DNA from: a virus
Strand: one strand, 5' to 3'
Virus record (IMG/VR): IMGVR_UViG_3300050821_006291
Coordinates: 1-23,832 of that record
DNA length: 23,832 nt
Both the position numbers and the translations under genes were made by a program. Numbering within the stretch: position 1 is the stretch's first letter; each line of letters begins with the position of its first letter. Under the pieces are notes generated by a model. It ran no database searches. It was not told the origin of the DNA and saw only the letters and a list, made by a program, of their open reading frames with translations. Shown here one piece after another: positions 1 to 7,961 of this stretch.

Positions 1-1012
1 TCCCAACTACCGTTAATGCAGCGTCAGCAAGTACATTTGCTCCGAATGTTGTAGGATCGTGTATTAAGAATGTTCCAGATCCAGCACCTAAAGTGGTAGT
101 GGTAGCTATTGACGTGCCAATATTAATGGCAGCTGAATTTATATTAGCAGTGGCAGAGGTCACATTTGTTGTAGTTGCAGCAAGATTAATTGTTGCACCA
201 TTAACAGCCACTGCATTATTAGTGTCGCCTATAATTATATTGTTCGTGCTTAAAGCTTTGACTGTTACTGTTGATCCTTGGACTAATACAGCTTGTGCAT
301 CAGTTCCAAAACGACCATCCATCATTACTTTCGTAGTGTCATATTCGACATTCCAATTGCTTGTTCCATCCGCTATGATTTGCCAACTACCAAGATTTGT
401 ATTTAATACTCTATTCGCACCAACTGAATCAAAAGTATCAGATCCAGTTCTAAGTAATGTAATTGTAGAGGTAGCAGAAACACCGCCAATGTCTTTAATC
501 CTATAGAATCTTCCTGATGTTATTGCTGAAACTGCCGGCAATTGTATGGTTATTGCTCCAGATACTGCCGTACTCACCTCTAAATAATCAAATGTATCTG
601 TTGAGTGAATTGTAAAATTGCTGTTAACTAATTGAGTGGTGTAGAAGTTATTTGAAGAGCCTACAGAAGTTCCGTTAGTAATCTGTATATGACCGCCAGA
701 AGCATTATTAAACCATAAATTTCCGGCATCAACGAATATAGAATTAATATCATCAGGACCTGATAATAGAGCACCGAAATTGTGAAATCGTACGCTTGCC
801 GCGTTGTTTATATTATTCTGATTTAACGGCAAATCCTCATCAATATTTAAACCAGCGACCGGCACCTGAACACCATTTCCACCACCTGGCGTGTGATTGT
901 GAGCACCAATCGTAGTTAATGCAGCACTTACCTCCGTTGCATAAGCACTGCCTGGTTCGGTTAATACTCCGGGATTTTCAAAGCCCATATTAGGATCTAC
1001 AGTAAACGCCAT
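1..1012 (-). CDS. Tail fibre / receptor-binding-type structural protein, C-terminus beyond window
   Basis: An open frame of 337 codons starts at an ATG (1012) behind AAAGGAATTAA and runs off the left edge, so the C-terminus is missing. The N-terminus contains a HNHTPGGG segment followed by a GLNIDEDLPLNQNN segment; this H-x-H plus 'GLNI...DLP...NN' pattern is common in fibre and other surface proteins of environmental phages. The rest is rich in Gly, Ala, Thr, Ser and Asn with repeated short strand-like segments (for example NIIIGDTNNAVAV), as expected for a beta-structured trimeric fibre. It is the last visible gene of the leftward late operon, 9 nt after the preceding gene. The structural role is well supported; receptor binding is inferred from composition and position. 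Confidence 0.6.
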   Translation of the reverse strand, partial: MAFTVDPNMGFENPGVLTEPGSAYATEVSAALTTIGAHNHTPGGGNGVQVPVAGLNIDEDLPLNQNNINNAASVRFHNFGALLSGPDDINSIFVDAGNLWFNNASGGHIQITNGTSVGSSNNFYTTQLVNSNFTIHSTDTFDYLEVSTAVSGAITIQLPAVSAITSGRFYRIKDIGGVSATSTITLLRTGSDTFDSVGANRVLNTNLGSWQIIADGTSNWNVEYDTTKVMMDGRFGTDAQAVLVQGSTVTVKALSTNNIIIGDTNNAVAVNGATINLAATTTNVTSATANINSAAINIGTSIATTTTLGAGSGTFLIHDPTTFGANVLADAALTVVG

Positions 1013-1021
1013 TTAATTCCT

Positions 1022-1363
1022 TTAAAATATCCAGAGACTAACCGTCATCTTATCCAAGCAATTCAAGATCACATATTTGTCGGGATTTTTATTTTCAACA
1101 TCTGATTCAAAAATATCCGTATAGCCTTTTGAATTAAATCGTCTAACAATAAAGTAACCCTGATAAGCATGCCCTAAACCATGATTCACATAATTTTCTT
1201 TTTGATTATCTAATTTGACATTAGTAACCAAAGTTCCAGCCAAAATAGGATTAGATAAAATTGGAGCCAACACAGCTACTAACATATCTTGAAAGCGATT
1301 AAACACACCAATATTTAGAGTTTGAGCTACAATTTTCTGGAACTTCTGTAAGGATCCACTCAT
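1022..1363 (-). CDS. Small virion-associated protein (NHGLG motif), 113 aa
   Basis: The start is the ATG at 1363, which forms an ATGA overlap with the stop of the upstream connector gene and has TAGGA at good spacing; an in-frame TTG at 1369 is less suitable. After a hydrophobic/amphipathic N-terminus the protein carries a VNHGLGHAYQGYFIVRRFN segment and ends in a short beta-rich tail. Small proteins with NHGLG(R/H)-x-GW/Y-x-IVR signatures are often encoded just after the head-tail connector in podovirus-like environmental phages; their precise role is unknown to me. The overlap implies translational coupling with the connector. A minor head-tail joining or tail component is inferred. Confidence 0.5.
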   Translation of the reverse strand: MSGSLQKFQKIVAQTLNIGVFNRFQDMLVAVLAPILSNPILAGTLVTNVKLDNQKENYVNHGLGHAYQGYFIVRRFNSKGYTDIFESDVENKNPDKYVILNCLDKMTVSLWIF

Positions 1364-2055
1364 TCCCAATTCCTATATCTGCCGCCGAAAAAGCCGCCCA
1401 TATTTGCAATGTCAGTCACTCTTTCACCTTGCCCAGCATCCCGATTGATCGCACTTGCATTGATTCGAGCAATCAATTTATCTTTTTGCATTATTAAGTA
1501 ATCTGCATTACTTTCTTCCTGAACCATTAATTTAATAGCCACATCAACCACTATGTAAGTTGACCATCTTTGTAAATCATACAGAATTGAATCTGAATCA
1601 TTTACTAACTCTGGACAGCTCGGCACATACCACATTTGATAATTTCCACTTGCATTAGCAGCCGGAATTATTTTTAATCTTCCCCCAACCCAATCATATG
1701 AAACCAACGGAAAGCCATTCAAGGCAATTAAACCTATCGTGCTATTCCATTTATTCCGTTCCATAAAATTGAATTTGGGCAAAGTAATGTAGTCAGTAGG
1801 ACCGGTGATTTGCTTATCCACTCCCATGACCTTATAAATACCCATAGGCATGTTATAACCATCATCACCGGAAGCTATTGAGAATGTGAAATTTGTAGTG
1901 AAATAGTCCTCAAATTTTGTAACAAGCAAATCATAAAGCTCTGAATAGGAATCGTTGATCTTCGGAATTAAATCCGCATCATCACCGAAACCATCCACAA
2001 CCATATCGCATTGTGCTAAAATTTGAGATTTAATATCAGATAGTAAAGCAGTCAA
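1360..2055 (-). CDS. Head-tail connector (phage adaptor) protein, 231 aa
   Basis: The start is a TTG at 2055 with AGGAG six bases upstream; no ATG fits better. The N-terminal helical half is followed by a central beta-rich part with the LKIIPAANASGNYQMWYVP segment and a C-terminal helix. The 'rL.i.P.....g.y.iwYvP.p..L' pattern after a helical start is typical of the podoviral adaptor that binds the portal ring and lets the tail attach. Length and position (after portal, scaffold and coat; before fibre) also fit. It overlaps the next gene by 4 nt. Assignment rests on pattern and synteny, not on a database search. Confidence 0.6.
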   Translation of the reverse strand: MTALLSDIKSQILAQCDMVVDGFGDDADLIPKINDSYSELYDLLVTKFEDYFTTNFTFSIASGDDGYNMPMGIYKVMGVDKQITGPTDYITLPKFNFMERNKWNSTIGLIALNGFPLVSYDWVGGRLKIIPAANASGNYQMWYVPSCPELVNDSDSILYDLQRWSTYIVVDVAIKLMVQEESNADYLIMQKDKLIARINASAINRDAGQGERVTDIANMGGFFGGRYRNWE

Positions 2056-2080
2056 ATATTTCTCCTATTGATAAAGAGAC

Positions 2081-2326
2081 TTATTCGCCCTTATCACTAT
2101 CCGATTTATAATCAGAACTACCACATTGATCGACAAATGATTTTAGCGCATCTTTTAACGCAGAACTATCACCATCTGTAATGGCTTTTAATACTTCGTC
2201 TGATGCTTGATCTAAACCCATTTCTGAATCTGAACTTGAATCATCTGAATCAGGTTTAGCCATATCATCGTCTGAACCGGGAGCTTTTTTCCCGATTATT
2301 GCCAAGATTGCTTTGGGGTCAGCCAT
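2081..2326 (-). CDS. Small very acidic protein, 81 aa, function unknown
   Basis: The ATG at 2326 shares one base with the stop codon of the upstream gene (TAATG), indicating coupled translation. Apart from a short basic N-terminus (ILAIIGKKAPG), the protein is dominated by Asp, Ser and Glu, with runs such as DSDDSSSDSEMG. No catalytic motif, signal peptide or membrane segment is present. Low-complexity acidic proteins in late operons are sometimes assembly helpers or DNA mimics, but nothing here decides between these. It sits between a probable head-decoration gene and the connector gene, so a virion-assembly role is the simplest inference. Confidence 0.55.
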   Translation of the reverse strand: MADPKAILAIIGKKAPGSDDDMAKPDSDDSSSDSEMGLDQASDEVLKAITDGDSSALKDALKSFVDQCGSSDYKSDSDKGE

Positions 2327-2733
2327 TATCGTCCCTTACCTTGATCAGATTTCTTCGTTTCAATATGAACTAAGAAACCACAATTAGCGGGCAATTCAGT
2401 CGAAGATCCACCAGTCTGCCATTGAGCTATAATAGTCTGAACTGGATGAGTCGTTGCAACTACACCAGGCGCACTGAAACTAACTAAGTGATATGTAAAA
2501 TCCGGACTGCCATTCGGGAACACTGGAGTCATCACGAACGTTTTCATCGCTGGATAAGCTTGATCTAATGTAAAGGTATATTGACCTACACCCGTACGAG
2601 TCACAGTGCACATATCAACGAATTGACTTGCAATTGTTCCAACTGAATCGCCTATGAAGCAATAACCGTCGTGAGCTACGTACCCACTTCCAGCCGCTAA
2701 ATGATCTTTGTAAATTCTATTCGGTCCGCTCAT
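2326..2733 (-). CDS. Putative head decoration or minor structural protein, 135 aa
   Basis: The start ATG (2733) follows AGGAAATAGAA. The product appears mostly beta-stranded, with alternating hydrophobic segments such as GQYTFTLDQAYPAMKTFVM and GFLVHIETKK, rich in Gly, Thr and Val, without membrane segments. A small beta-rich protein encoded just after the coat protein, with a homing endonuclease interposed, fits a capsid-stabilising or decoration protein. I do not recognise a named family. The stop codon overlaps the start of the next small gene by one base. Confidence 0.45.
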   Translation of the reverse strand: MSGPNRIYKDHLAAGSGYVAHDGYCFIGDSVGTIASQFVDMCTVTRTGVGQYTFTLDQAYPAMKTFVMTPVFPNGSPDFTYHLVSFSAPGVVATTHPVQTIIAQWQTGGSSTELPANCGFLVHIETKKSDQGKGR

Positions 2734-2754
2734 TTCTATTTCCTATTGGTAAAA

Positions 2755-2817
2755 CCTCATGAGCTTGCCAGAAACGAGAAATATTAGTTTAATTCGTATT
2801 CTGGATTTCCAATGAGG
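2755..2817. repeat. 63-nt two-tier imperfect palindrome between the HNH gene and the next late gene
   Basis: CCTCAT (2755-2760) pairs with ATGAGG (2812-2817). Inside, after symmetrical 7-nt interior loops, CCAGAAACGA (2768-2777) pairs with TCGTATTCTGG (2794-2804) with a two-base bulge. The loop is AT-rich. It lies in the 135-nt gap downstream of the HNH stop codon and just upstream of the ribosome binding site of the next late gene, so it could be an RNA-processing site, a weak attenuator or the boundary of the HNH insertion. No T run follows on the minus strand, so it is not a classical terminator. Confidence 0.5.
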
Positions 2818-2868
2818 ATGATTAAACAAAAGAGTTAATTTCTTCTGCCTTAATAGAATGTGATATTA

Positions 2869-3399
2869 TTACTTACTTAAATGCGTGGCAGCCTTCAAAA
2901 TCCAGGCAATAAATTTATCTGCCGGCATTGACCTTTTAGCCATATTACAAATTCCACAGCAACTCACGCAATTATCAAGGTGGTAGCCTTTATTATTATC
3001 TACCCTATCAATACCATTACAATAAAAGGCTTGGCTGGAATGCATTTGTTTATTTCCCGGTTCCCCACAATAAAAACAAGCCCCAGAAATCAATTTAATC
3101 CACTGCTCGCAATCTAAAGAACACTCGAGATCCCTGGCTATTACATCCTTGCTATGCCATCTATTGAATTCAGAGATATAGTTAGGTTCAGTATTTTTAA
3201 AAGCATTAATATTCTTCAAATACAAGCATCCACACGATTTTGTGGGTCTTGTCGTTCTTACAATATTGTCTAAACAAATAACTTTTGTTCCGCCGCAATC
3301 GCATAAGGTGTTAACAAATACCTGATTTCCTTTTTTATGGGAAACAGACAATATTTGTAACTGGTGATATTTTTTACCTATGCGATCTATTGTTCTCAA
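2869..3399 (-). CDS. HNH homing endonuclease, 176 aa, inserted in the late operon
   Basis: The N-terminal part has a Cys cluster (CDCG at about 33-36 and SCGCL at about 55-59), a DNA-binding zinc element seen in phage homing endonucleases. The C-terminal part is an HNH nuclease: CFYCG (108-112), GIDRVDNNKGYH (129-140) and NCVSCCGICNMAKR (143-156). The start appears to be TTG at 3399, with AGAGG about 10 nt upstream; that ribosome site lies inside a hairpin stem (3406-3438). The gene separates coat from decoration gene, a typical free-standing homing-endonuclease position, and has 90-135 nt non-coding flanks in an otherwise packed operon. It probably cleaves related phages lacking the insert (inference). 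Confidence 0.85.
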   Translation of the reverse strand: MRTIDRIGKKYHQLQILSVSHKKGNQVFVNTLCDCGGTKVICLDNIVRTTRPTKSCGCLYLKNINAFKNTEPNYISEFNRWHSKDVIARDLECSLDCEQWIKLISGACFYCGEPGNKQMHSSQAFYCNGIDRVDNNKGYHLDNCVSCCGICNMAKRSMPADKFIAWILKAATHLSK

Positions 3400-3405
3400 A
3401 ACAGA

Positions 3406-3438
3406 AATACCTCTTGATTTTATATATCAAAAGGTATT
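3406..3438 (-). promoter_or_regulatory. Hairpin sequestering the HNH ribosome binding site
   Basis: AATACCTCTTGAT (3406-3418) and ATCAAAAGGTATT (3426-3438) form a 13-position stem with one mismatch and a 7-nt loop. In the minus-strand RNA the distal arm contains the AAGAGG that serves the HNH start at 3399, so the folded transcript would hide it. Hairpin occlusion of the ribosome site in read-through transcripts is an established control of T4 homing endonuclease genes such as I-TevI. Alternatively it is a weak terminator/attenuator after the coat gene, since TTTCTGTTTT follows. Confidence 0.55.
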
Positions 3439-3489
3439 CCGAATTATGTGCAGGTGAATTGCAGATTTAAAAATCTATCAAAAACACTG

Positions 3490-4713
3490 TTATATTTGGA
3501 TATTTATATTTCTGCCTGGCGCATTGCAGCTTAAATTACCCTTAAATCCAACACGATATTGAACTGAATCCGCCGTAGGTGAGCGAAGACCATCATTACC
3601 ATCCGCATTAAGGATCTTAACCGCTTTACCAAGTGAATTTAAACGCCATGAATTAATATCTAACCCATATATTCTATTACTTGGACATTTCGGATCGGCA
3701 TAAACTTCAATTTTGCCAGTTGGACCCGTGAAAGGAATACTCTCAAAGCCAACGTCCGGATTCATTTGATTATCGGTGATTCGAACGCGCGTAGTTAAGG
3801 ATTTCTCCCATGCCGCGAAATTATCGAAACTCATAACGAAGTGAGTTAATTTCCCACCTTCACGACCTACTTTAGCCGCACCCTGAATTAATGCTTCAGA
3901 GATATCTAAACCAGTCGCATTATAACGAATCCCGCCTAAACGAGTTACGTCAGATGAACGATCAACACCGTAGAATAGCGTCGAAGTTGGAGCCACAGAC
4001 GGGATCCAAGATTCAAAACCACTTAATGCAATCGCAGTAGGTGACCCTGAGTTCTGGCGAGCACCCTGGATAAAGCACCAATCGCCAGCTACAGCGTTAA
4101 CTGAAGCCAAAGAAGCGCTGAAGGTTACCGTTCCCGCATCACGATCAAGCCCAGTTACGAGCAACGGAGTAGCCGAACGGAGTGCAGAGCTTGATTGAGT
4201 TGAAGCAAATACTACAGACATATTTACTTCCCAATTTGTAATATCGGAAGCTTGAGATAATGTAATGGTTGACCCAGAAACACCACCCGTAGCAATTACG
4301 CCAATATCACCCCAGCCTGATTTGAATAGCATGGTTGATAAGGCTTCTGAAACACCATTAATAGCGTTATCTAATTCGAATCTAAACGCCTCGATAAAAG
4401 CATTAGGATTACCCTTTGAGGCTTCTAATGTTTCAGTATCAATTTCAGCAAAACCGTATTCCTTAACGCGAGTAAGGAAGAATGCTTTGGAAATTGAAGT
4501 GCTTGATAATGCCTGAGCCGTAGCGAAATCAGGTGAAGTATTCTGCGGATTACCAACTACCACAGGAATTTTGAGAGAATCGCCACCGAATGCTTCATAT
4601 TTTTTAAGTAAAGCAAGTGTGGGACGATTGTTATAAACTAAGTTCTCGATCTTTTGATCGGTGTACAGCGTTTTTAATAGCGCCGCGTAAGTTGAAGTAT
4701 TTTGACCAGCCAT
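3490..4713 (-). CDS. Major capsid (coat) protein, 407 aa
   Basis: The ATG at 4713 follows AAGGATAACTTAAC. The protein lies immediately after a scaffold-type gene and has the expected length and composition of a HK97-like coat protein without an N-terminal protease-processed delta domain: a helical N-arm (residues 5-45), an E-loop-like stretch, a long amphipathic helix near 110-135 (IEAFRFELDNAINGVSEALS), a beta-rich middle, and a C-terminal segment with GKIEVYADPKCPSNRIYGLD typical of coat proteins of podovirus-like environmental phages. Codon use is the most GC-rich of the left arm, consistent with high expression. The role as main shell protein is inferred from position, size and this C-terminal pattern. 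Confidence 0.8.
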   Translation of the reverse strand: MAGQNTSTYAALLKTLYTDQKIENLVYNNRPTLALLKKYEAFGGDSLKIPVVVGNPQNTSPDFATAQALSSTSISKAFFLTRVKEYGFAEIDTETLEASKGNPNAFIEAFRFELDNAINGVSEALSTMLFKSGWGDIGVIATGGVSGSTITLSQASDITNWEVNMSVVFASTQSSSALRSATPLLVTGLDRDAGTVTFSASLASVNAVAGDWCFIQGARQNSGSPTAIALSGFESWIPSVAPTSTLFYGVDRSSDVTRLGGIRYNATGLDISEALIQGAAKVGREGGKLTHFVMSFDNFAAWEKSLTTRVRITDNQMNPDVGFESIPFTGPTGKIEVYADPKCPSNRIYGLDINSWRLNSLGKAVKILNADGNDGLRSPTADSVQYRVGFKGNLSCNAPGRNINIQI

Positions 4714-4743
4714 GTTAAGTTATCCTTGTAAGTTATTGAATGT

Positions 4744-5697
4744 TTATTCCCTCCAGGCATCGTTCAGTAATTTAATTGCTGCTCGTTCCCGGTCCGCCTC
4801 AGTTTCTTTTACTTTCACCTTAACTTTTGGAGCCGGTGTTAGTTTATTACTGAGCGTTTTTGAAGCCTTTGTGTCGCGCGCTTCTGATTCAATATCTTCA
4901 AGTTTCTCAACAGGTTTTGAGAATTTTTTCAGTTTCAGTATCTTATTTGCATGAGCTGTTAAAGAATCCTCTAACTCACTCACCGCTGATTCTATACTTT
5001 TTAATTGATAGTTTTTATTGCCAATGTTCTTTTTAGCGTCCTTTTCAATGATTCCAAAGACATCATCAACCAATCCAGCATCCGCAACCATTTCGTATTT
5101 TTCAGCATTAGATTTAATAAACGAGGCAATATCATTCTTAAATCCGTCAAGTTGAGCTTGATTAACTCTTTGCTGAGCTTCATGTAAATCAGCCAATCTT
5201 TGCTTTTCTACCGCTTCTAATCGAGCCTCTAATTTCCTTGTGTTTAAATCTTTTGCTAAATTCTGGTCGTCCATTTCAGCACGAGCAAGATCCTCAAAGG
5301 TAATCCCATGCTGCTTAAGTAAATCAATTACCCCTTTTGGATTTTCCTTACCCTCTAAAATACCCTTACGGAACGCATTGACTTGATCCATATCGGCTTT
5401 AGATTGCTGTTCTCTTGCCCTAACTTCCTTTTCCCTACGACTCAAAGCAGCAAAACGAGCGGCTAATTTTTCATCCTCTTTTTTAGCTACTTCTTTTTTA
5501 TCTTCCTCTTTTTCAGGCTCGGCTTCAGCTTCCTCATCAGGTTCTTTTTCCTCATCTTCTTTACCCATCTTCGCTAATTGATCTTCTACATCCTTCAATA
5601 ATGCGGCTTCAGAATTAAATGAGTTGTCTTCTGTTTCGGTTGATTCTATTTCTTGATTAGTATTTTCTGTTTCATTGATAGCTGTTTCGTCAGACAT
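4744..5697 (-). CDS. Capsid scaffold protein, 317 aa
   Basis: The ATG at 5697 follows AAAAAGGAAACA. The N-terminal third is extremely acidic (Glu/Asp clusters), residues about 70-175 form a highly charged predicted coiled coil, and the C-terminus is basic and helical (KVKVKVKETEADRERAAIKLL), as in scaffold proteins whose C-terminal helix binds coat subunits. It lies between portal and coat genes, the canonical place for a scaffold. No protease motif is visible, so it is probably not a scaffold-protease fusion. Short shadow frames in this gene follow from its Lys/Glu-rich composition. Confidence 0.75.
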   Translation of the reverse strand: MSDETAINETENTNQEIESTETEDNSFNSEAALLKDVEDQLAKMGKEDEEKEPDEEAEAEPEKEEDKKEVAKKEDEKLAARFAALSRREKEVRAREQQSKADMDQVNAFRKGILEGKENPKGVIDLLKQHGITFEDLARAEMDDQNLAKDLNTRKLEARLEAVEKQRLADLHEAQQRVNQAQLDGFKNDIASFIKSNAEKYEMVADAGLVDDVFGIIEKDAKKNIGNKNYQLKSIESAVSELEDSLTAHANKILKLKKFSKPVEKLEDIESEARDTKASKTLSNKLTPAPKVKVKVKETEADRERAAIKLLNDAWRE

Positions 5698-5774
5698 TGT
5701 TTCCTTTTTATCGTTTAAGATGGGATTTTAAACTACCCACCAAGTTGTAGCGTCACTGTAACTCATAGACGTGT

Positions 5775-7733
5775 TTAAGCCTGGAGCGGTGTTCCCTGTG
5801 CGGGTAGCAACTGACTGACTGCCTGTGGTGCCCCTTGTGCGCTTGCCTGCCCTGTTAAATCGGGTTGAGACGCACTTTGGGGAGCCATGCCGGGTTGCGC
5901 TGAGTTGGAAGGTGCGGGAGCTGTAGGAGCCGACATCAGGTCCTGACAGCGATCGATAAACTTCCTCAAAAGTTCCATATTGTTTTCTTTCACGCCTTTT
6001 TGAGTCTTTGCTCTTAAATATGAAGACTGAGCTAATCTTAATGTTAAGCCCAAATTCATGTATGGATCAGGTTCAGAACATTCCCCATCTTCTAATATTT
6101 GCCCAATTACCATTTCGGCATCATCTATTGCCGCATTCTTCAAACTCATAAATCTATCTAAATCTGGGAAATCTAATAGACTTAATGCAACATCCTTATC
6201 CATCATTCCAGCCTGAACCAGTTCCTGAATCATGCTTAGTTTTCCTGCTGGTGTTGATGGCAATGGAGATACTGCAAATAATTCCATTGTGTATTTATCT
6301 TCCGATAAATCACAATCTTTCCAATCAATTTGTCCTAAGAATTTCCCGCCCTTAACCCCATTAGTATAAGGATTAGTTGCTTTAATCTTTAATTCTGGAT
6401 TGTCAGCATATAAATCTTTACTCAAATCCACTACAATTTTAGCAATTTGAAGAAAGAAATTCTCGTATCTTTGTGCAGTTAATAGCCATCGTTCTGTAGT
6501 CTGATCTGAGTATTCCCTAAGAGCTACAGCCGAATCGAGTCCAGCCGGTTTAACGGAAGCAGCACTTAATTGACTAATACCGCTTATTTCATAGGCTTTC
6601 TTATATAATGAATCCACATAATTGTAAGTCTCTGGATTCATCCCTGTAGCAGTCTGGAAAATAGGAGGATTTCCACCACTATATTTTACAATTCCCCCCA
6701 CTTCATTCGTAATTGTTTTAGTGTTGACATTTGAAGTAGAATCAACATACACCCGAGGAACCGCAATTAATTGGTGTGCTTTTGAAATTGTCTTTAGAAC
6801 ATTGTTAATTTCAAATTGAATACCTGATAATTCTTCCGCTAATCCACTTCCCCAATAACCAAATCTTTTTCCTCGATCTAACTTGACAAACGGAAAATAG
6901 TTCTTTTTATATGGTTCACTAAGCAAGGTAGCATTATCAATACAAATGGTGTGTCTACCATCTGCTGACTTTTTACTTGACGGTAAATGCCAAGATTCAA
7001 TAATCATAATATCATCGGCTGTAGTTCTGTAGTCTTCAATTGACTCAGATCCAACGGTTGCATTCATTATTTCCGTTTCAAAATCTGGATATAATTCTAA
7101 TGCCACATCGCGAGAAACTAATTTGCAGCGATGAATTTGACGGGGTTTTCCATACTTAGCCTCTTGATCATCAACTAATAATTCATCAATAAAAACTCGT
7201 TCACATGCAATTTCCTTTTCATCTTGATCGATAAAAACATGCATGATCCCACTACCCAATACGAGACTATCTAAAAAGCAGTCTTGCCCCGTTTCATAAA
7301 CCCCGCATGAGTCAAATACGCCGGAAATGTACTGAGTTAGATACTTGGCTCGCCTCTGGATCTTAAAATCACCATCGTCCGTCTGGAACAATGGTTGAGG
7401 TTTTTTAGAGCTTATTTTCGCGGCTAAAGTATCACAAGCGCTCTTAACCACATTGAGAGTTACTGCATTAACAGCAAACTTATCCATATTTCGATTAGTA
7501 TTAAATCGGCTGGAAAACCCGAGCATCTGAAAGTTTCCATATAATCTTTCAAATTTCTCATTCTGTAAGCGTCTATAACTCTGGTTTTCACGCATTGAAT
7601 TAACAACACTAAAGACACTGGAAAATAAGGTATCATCCTCGAGTCTCCACCAAGAAGCCTGAATATTATCTATGCCCTTATTATCTACCCCGCCTATCTT
7701 CTTTTTGGTTCGAACAACATCAGTTTCTAACAT
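5775..7733 (-). CDS. Portal protein, 652 aa
   Basis: The ATG at 7733 follows AAAGGAATAG. The protein has the length and architecture of podoviral portals: a helical N-terminus, a wing domain with segments such as VFIDELLVDDQEAKYGKP and IIESWHLPS, a stem/clip region (KLDRGKRFGYWGSGLAEELS; then the helix GIQFEINNVLKTISKAHQL), a GISQLSAASVKPAGLDSA tunnel-loop region around residue 390, and a Pro/Ala/Gln-rich tail after about residue 590. It directly follows the terminase block. The portal forms the dodecameric DNA entry ring at one capsid vertex and docks TerL. A 77-nt spacer with no convincing gene separates it from the scaffold gene. Confidence 0.85.
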   Translation of the reverse strand: MLETDVVRTKKKIGGVDNKGIDNIQASWWRLEDDTLFSSVFSVVNSMRENQSYRRLQNEKFERLYGNFQMLGFSSRFNTNRNMDKFAVNAVTLNVVKSACDTLAAKISSKKPQPLFQTDDGDFKIQRRAKYLTQYISGVFDSCGVYETGQDCFLDSLVLGSGIMHVFIDQDEKEIACERVFIDELLVDDQEAKYGKPRQIHRCKLVSRDVALELYPDFETEIMNATVGSESIEDYRTTADDIMIIESWHLPSSKKSADGRHTICIDNATLLSEPYKKNYFPFVKLDRGKRFGYWGSGLAEELSGIQFEINNVLKTISKAHQLIAVPRVYVDSTSNVNTKTITNEVGGIVKYSGGNPPIFQTATGMNPETYNYVDSLYKKAYEISGISQLSAASVKPAGLDSAVALREYSDQTTERWLLTAQRYENFFLQIAKIVVDLSKDLYADNPELKIKATNPYTNGVKGGKFLGQIDWKDCDLSEDKYTMELFAVSPLPSTPAGKLSMIQELVQAGMMDKDVALSLLDFPDLDRFMSLKNAAIDDAEMVIGQILEDGECSEPDPYMNLGLTLRLAQSSYLRAKTQKGVKENNMELLRKFIDRCQDLMSAPTAPAPSNSAQPGMAPQSASQPDLTGQASAQGAPQAVSQLLPAQGTPLQA

Positions 7734-7742
7734 CTATTCCTT

Positions 7743-7961
7743 TTATTCAGTTGGTTCCACACTCCAGAATAATGTTTTTTCATATTCAGGATCGCTCGGA
7801 TCTAACTCTCTTGGTTTTATAGGTTCTTCTTTTATGTCATTTAAATAATAGTGCTTAGTCTTGATTAATTTAATGCCTTCATATTCAAGACATTCAATAT
7901 GATGTTTATTCATTCGTTTAATTAATGCATCCAATGTTCTTAAATTGTTTTTAGTTGTCAT
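7743..7961 (-). CDS. Small protein between terminase and portal, 72 aa, unknown
   Basis: The ATG at 7961 is chosen because GGAGG lies eight bases upstream; two earlier in-frame ATGs (7985 and 7976) have no such site. The gene begins inside the last codons of the terminase gene. The N-terminal half (residues 1-40) looks like a small helix-strand unit with ECLEYEGIKLIKTKHYY; the C-terminal half is Pro/Glu-rich. Small genes with an EYEGVKL-type segment occur at this position in related environmental phages, but I know no function. It ends 9 nt before the portal start and is certainly part of the same transcript. Confidence 0.6.
   Translation of the reverse strand: MTTKNNLRTLDALIKRMNKHHIECLEYEGIKLIKTKHYYLNDIKEEPIKPRELDPSDPEYEKTLFWSVEPTE

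Noticed and set aside
93-506. 137-codon frame on the plus strand over the tail fibre gene
   Set aside because: It is antisense to the fibre frame, has a hydrophobic Val/Ala/Thr-rich translation typical of a reversed Thr/Asn-rich gene, and has no ribosome site.
4265-4954. Plus-strand frames over coat and scaffold genes
   Set aside because: These are shadows of the strongly biased coat and scaffold frames; one begins at the coat gene start and reads the scaffold in reverse.
5001-5187. Two overlapping 60-codon frames inside the scaffold gene
   Set aside because: Both lie within the Lys/Glu-rich coiled-coil coding region, with translations dominated by Leu or Phe/Val and no start signals.
5714-5765. 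12-codon frame MSYSDATTWWVV between portal and scaffold genes on the minus strand
   Set aside because: It has a clean start and stop, but no ribosome site, and is too short to support; left as spacer.
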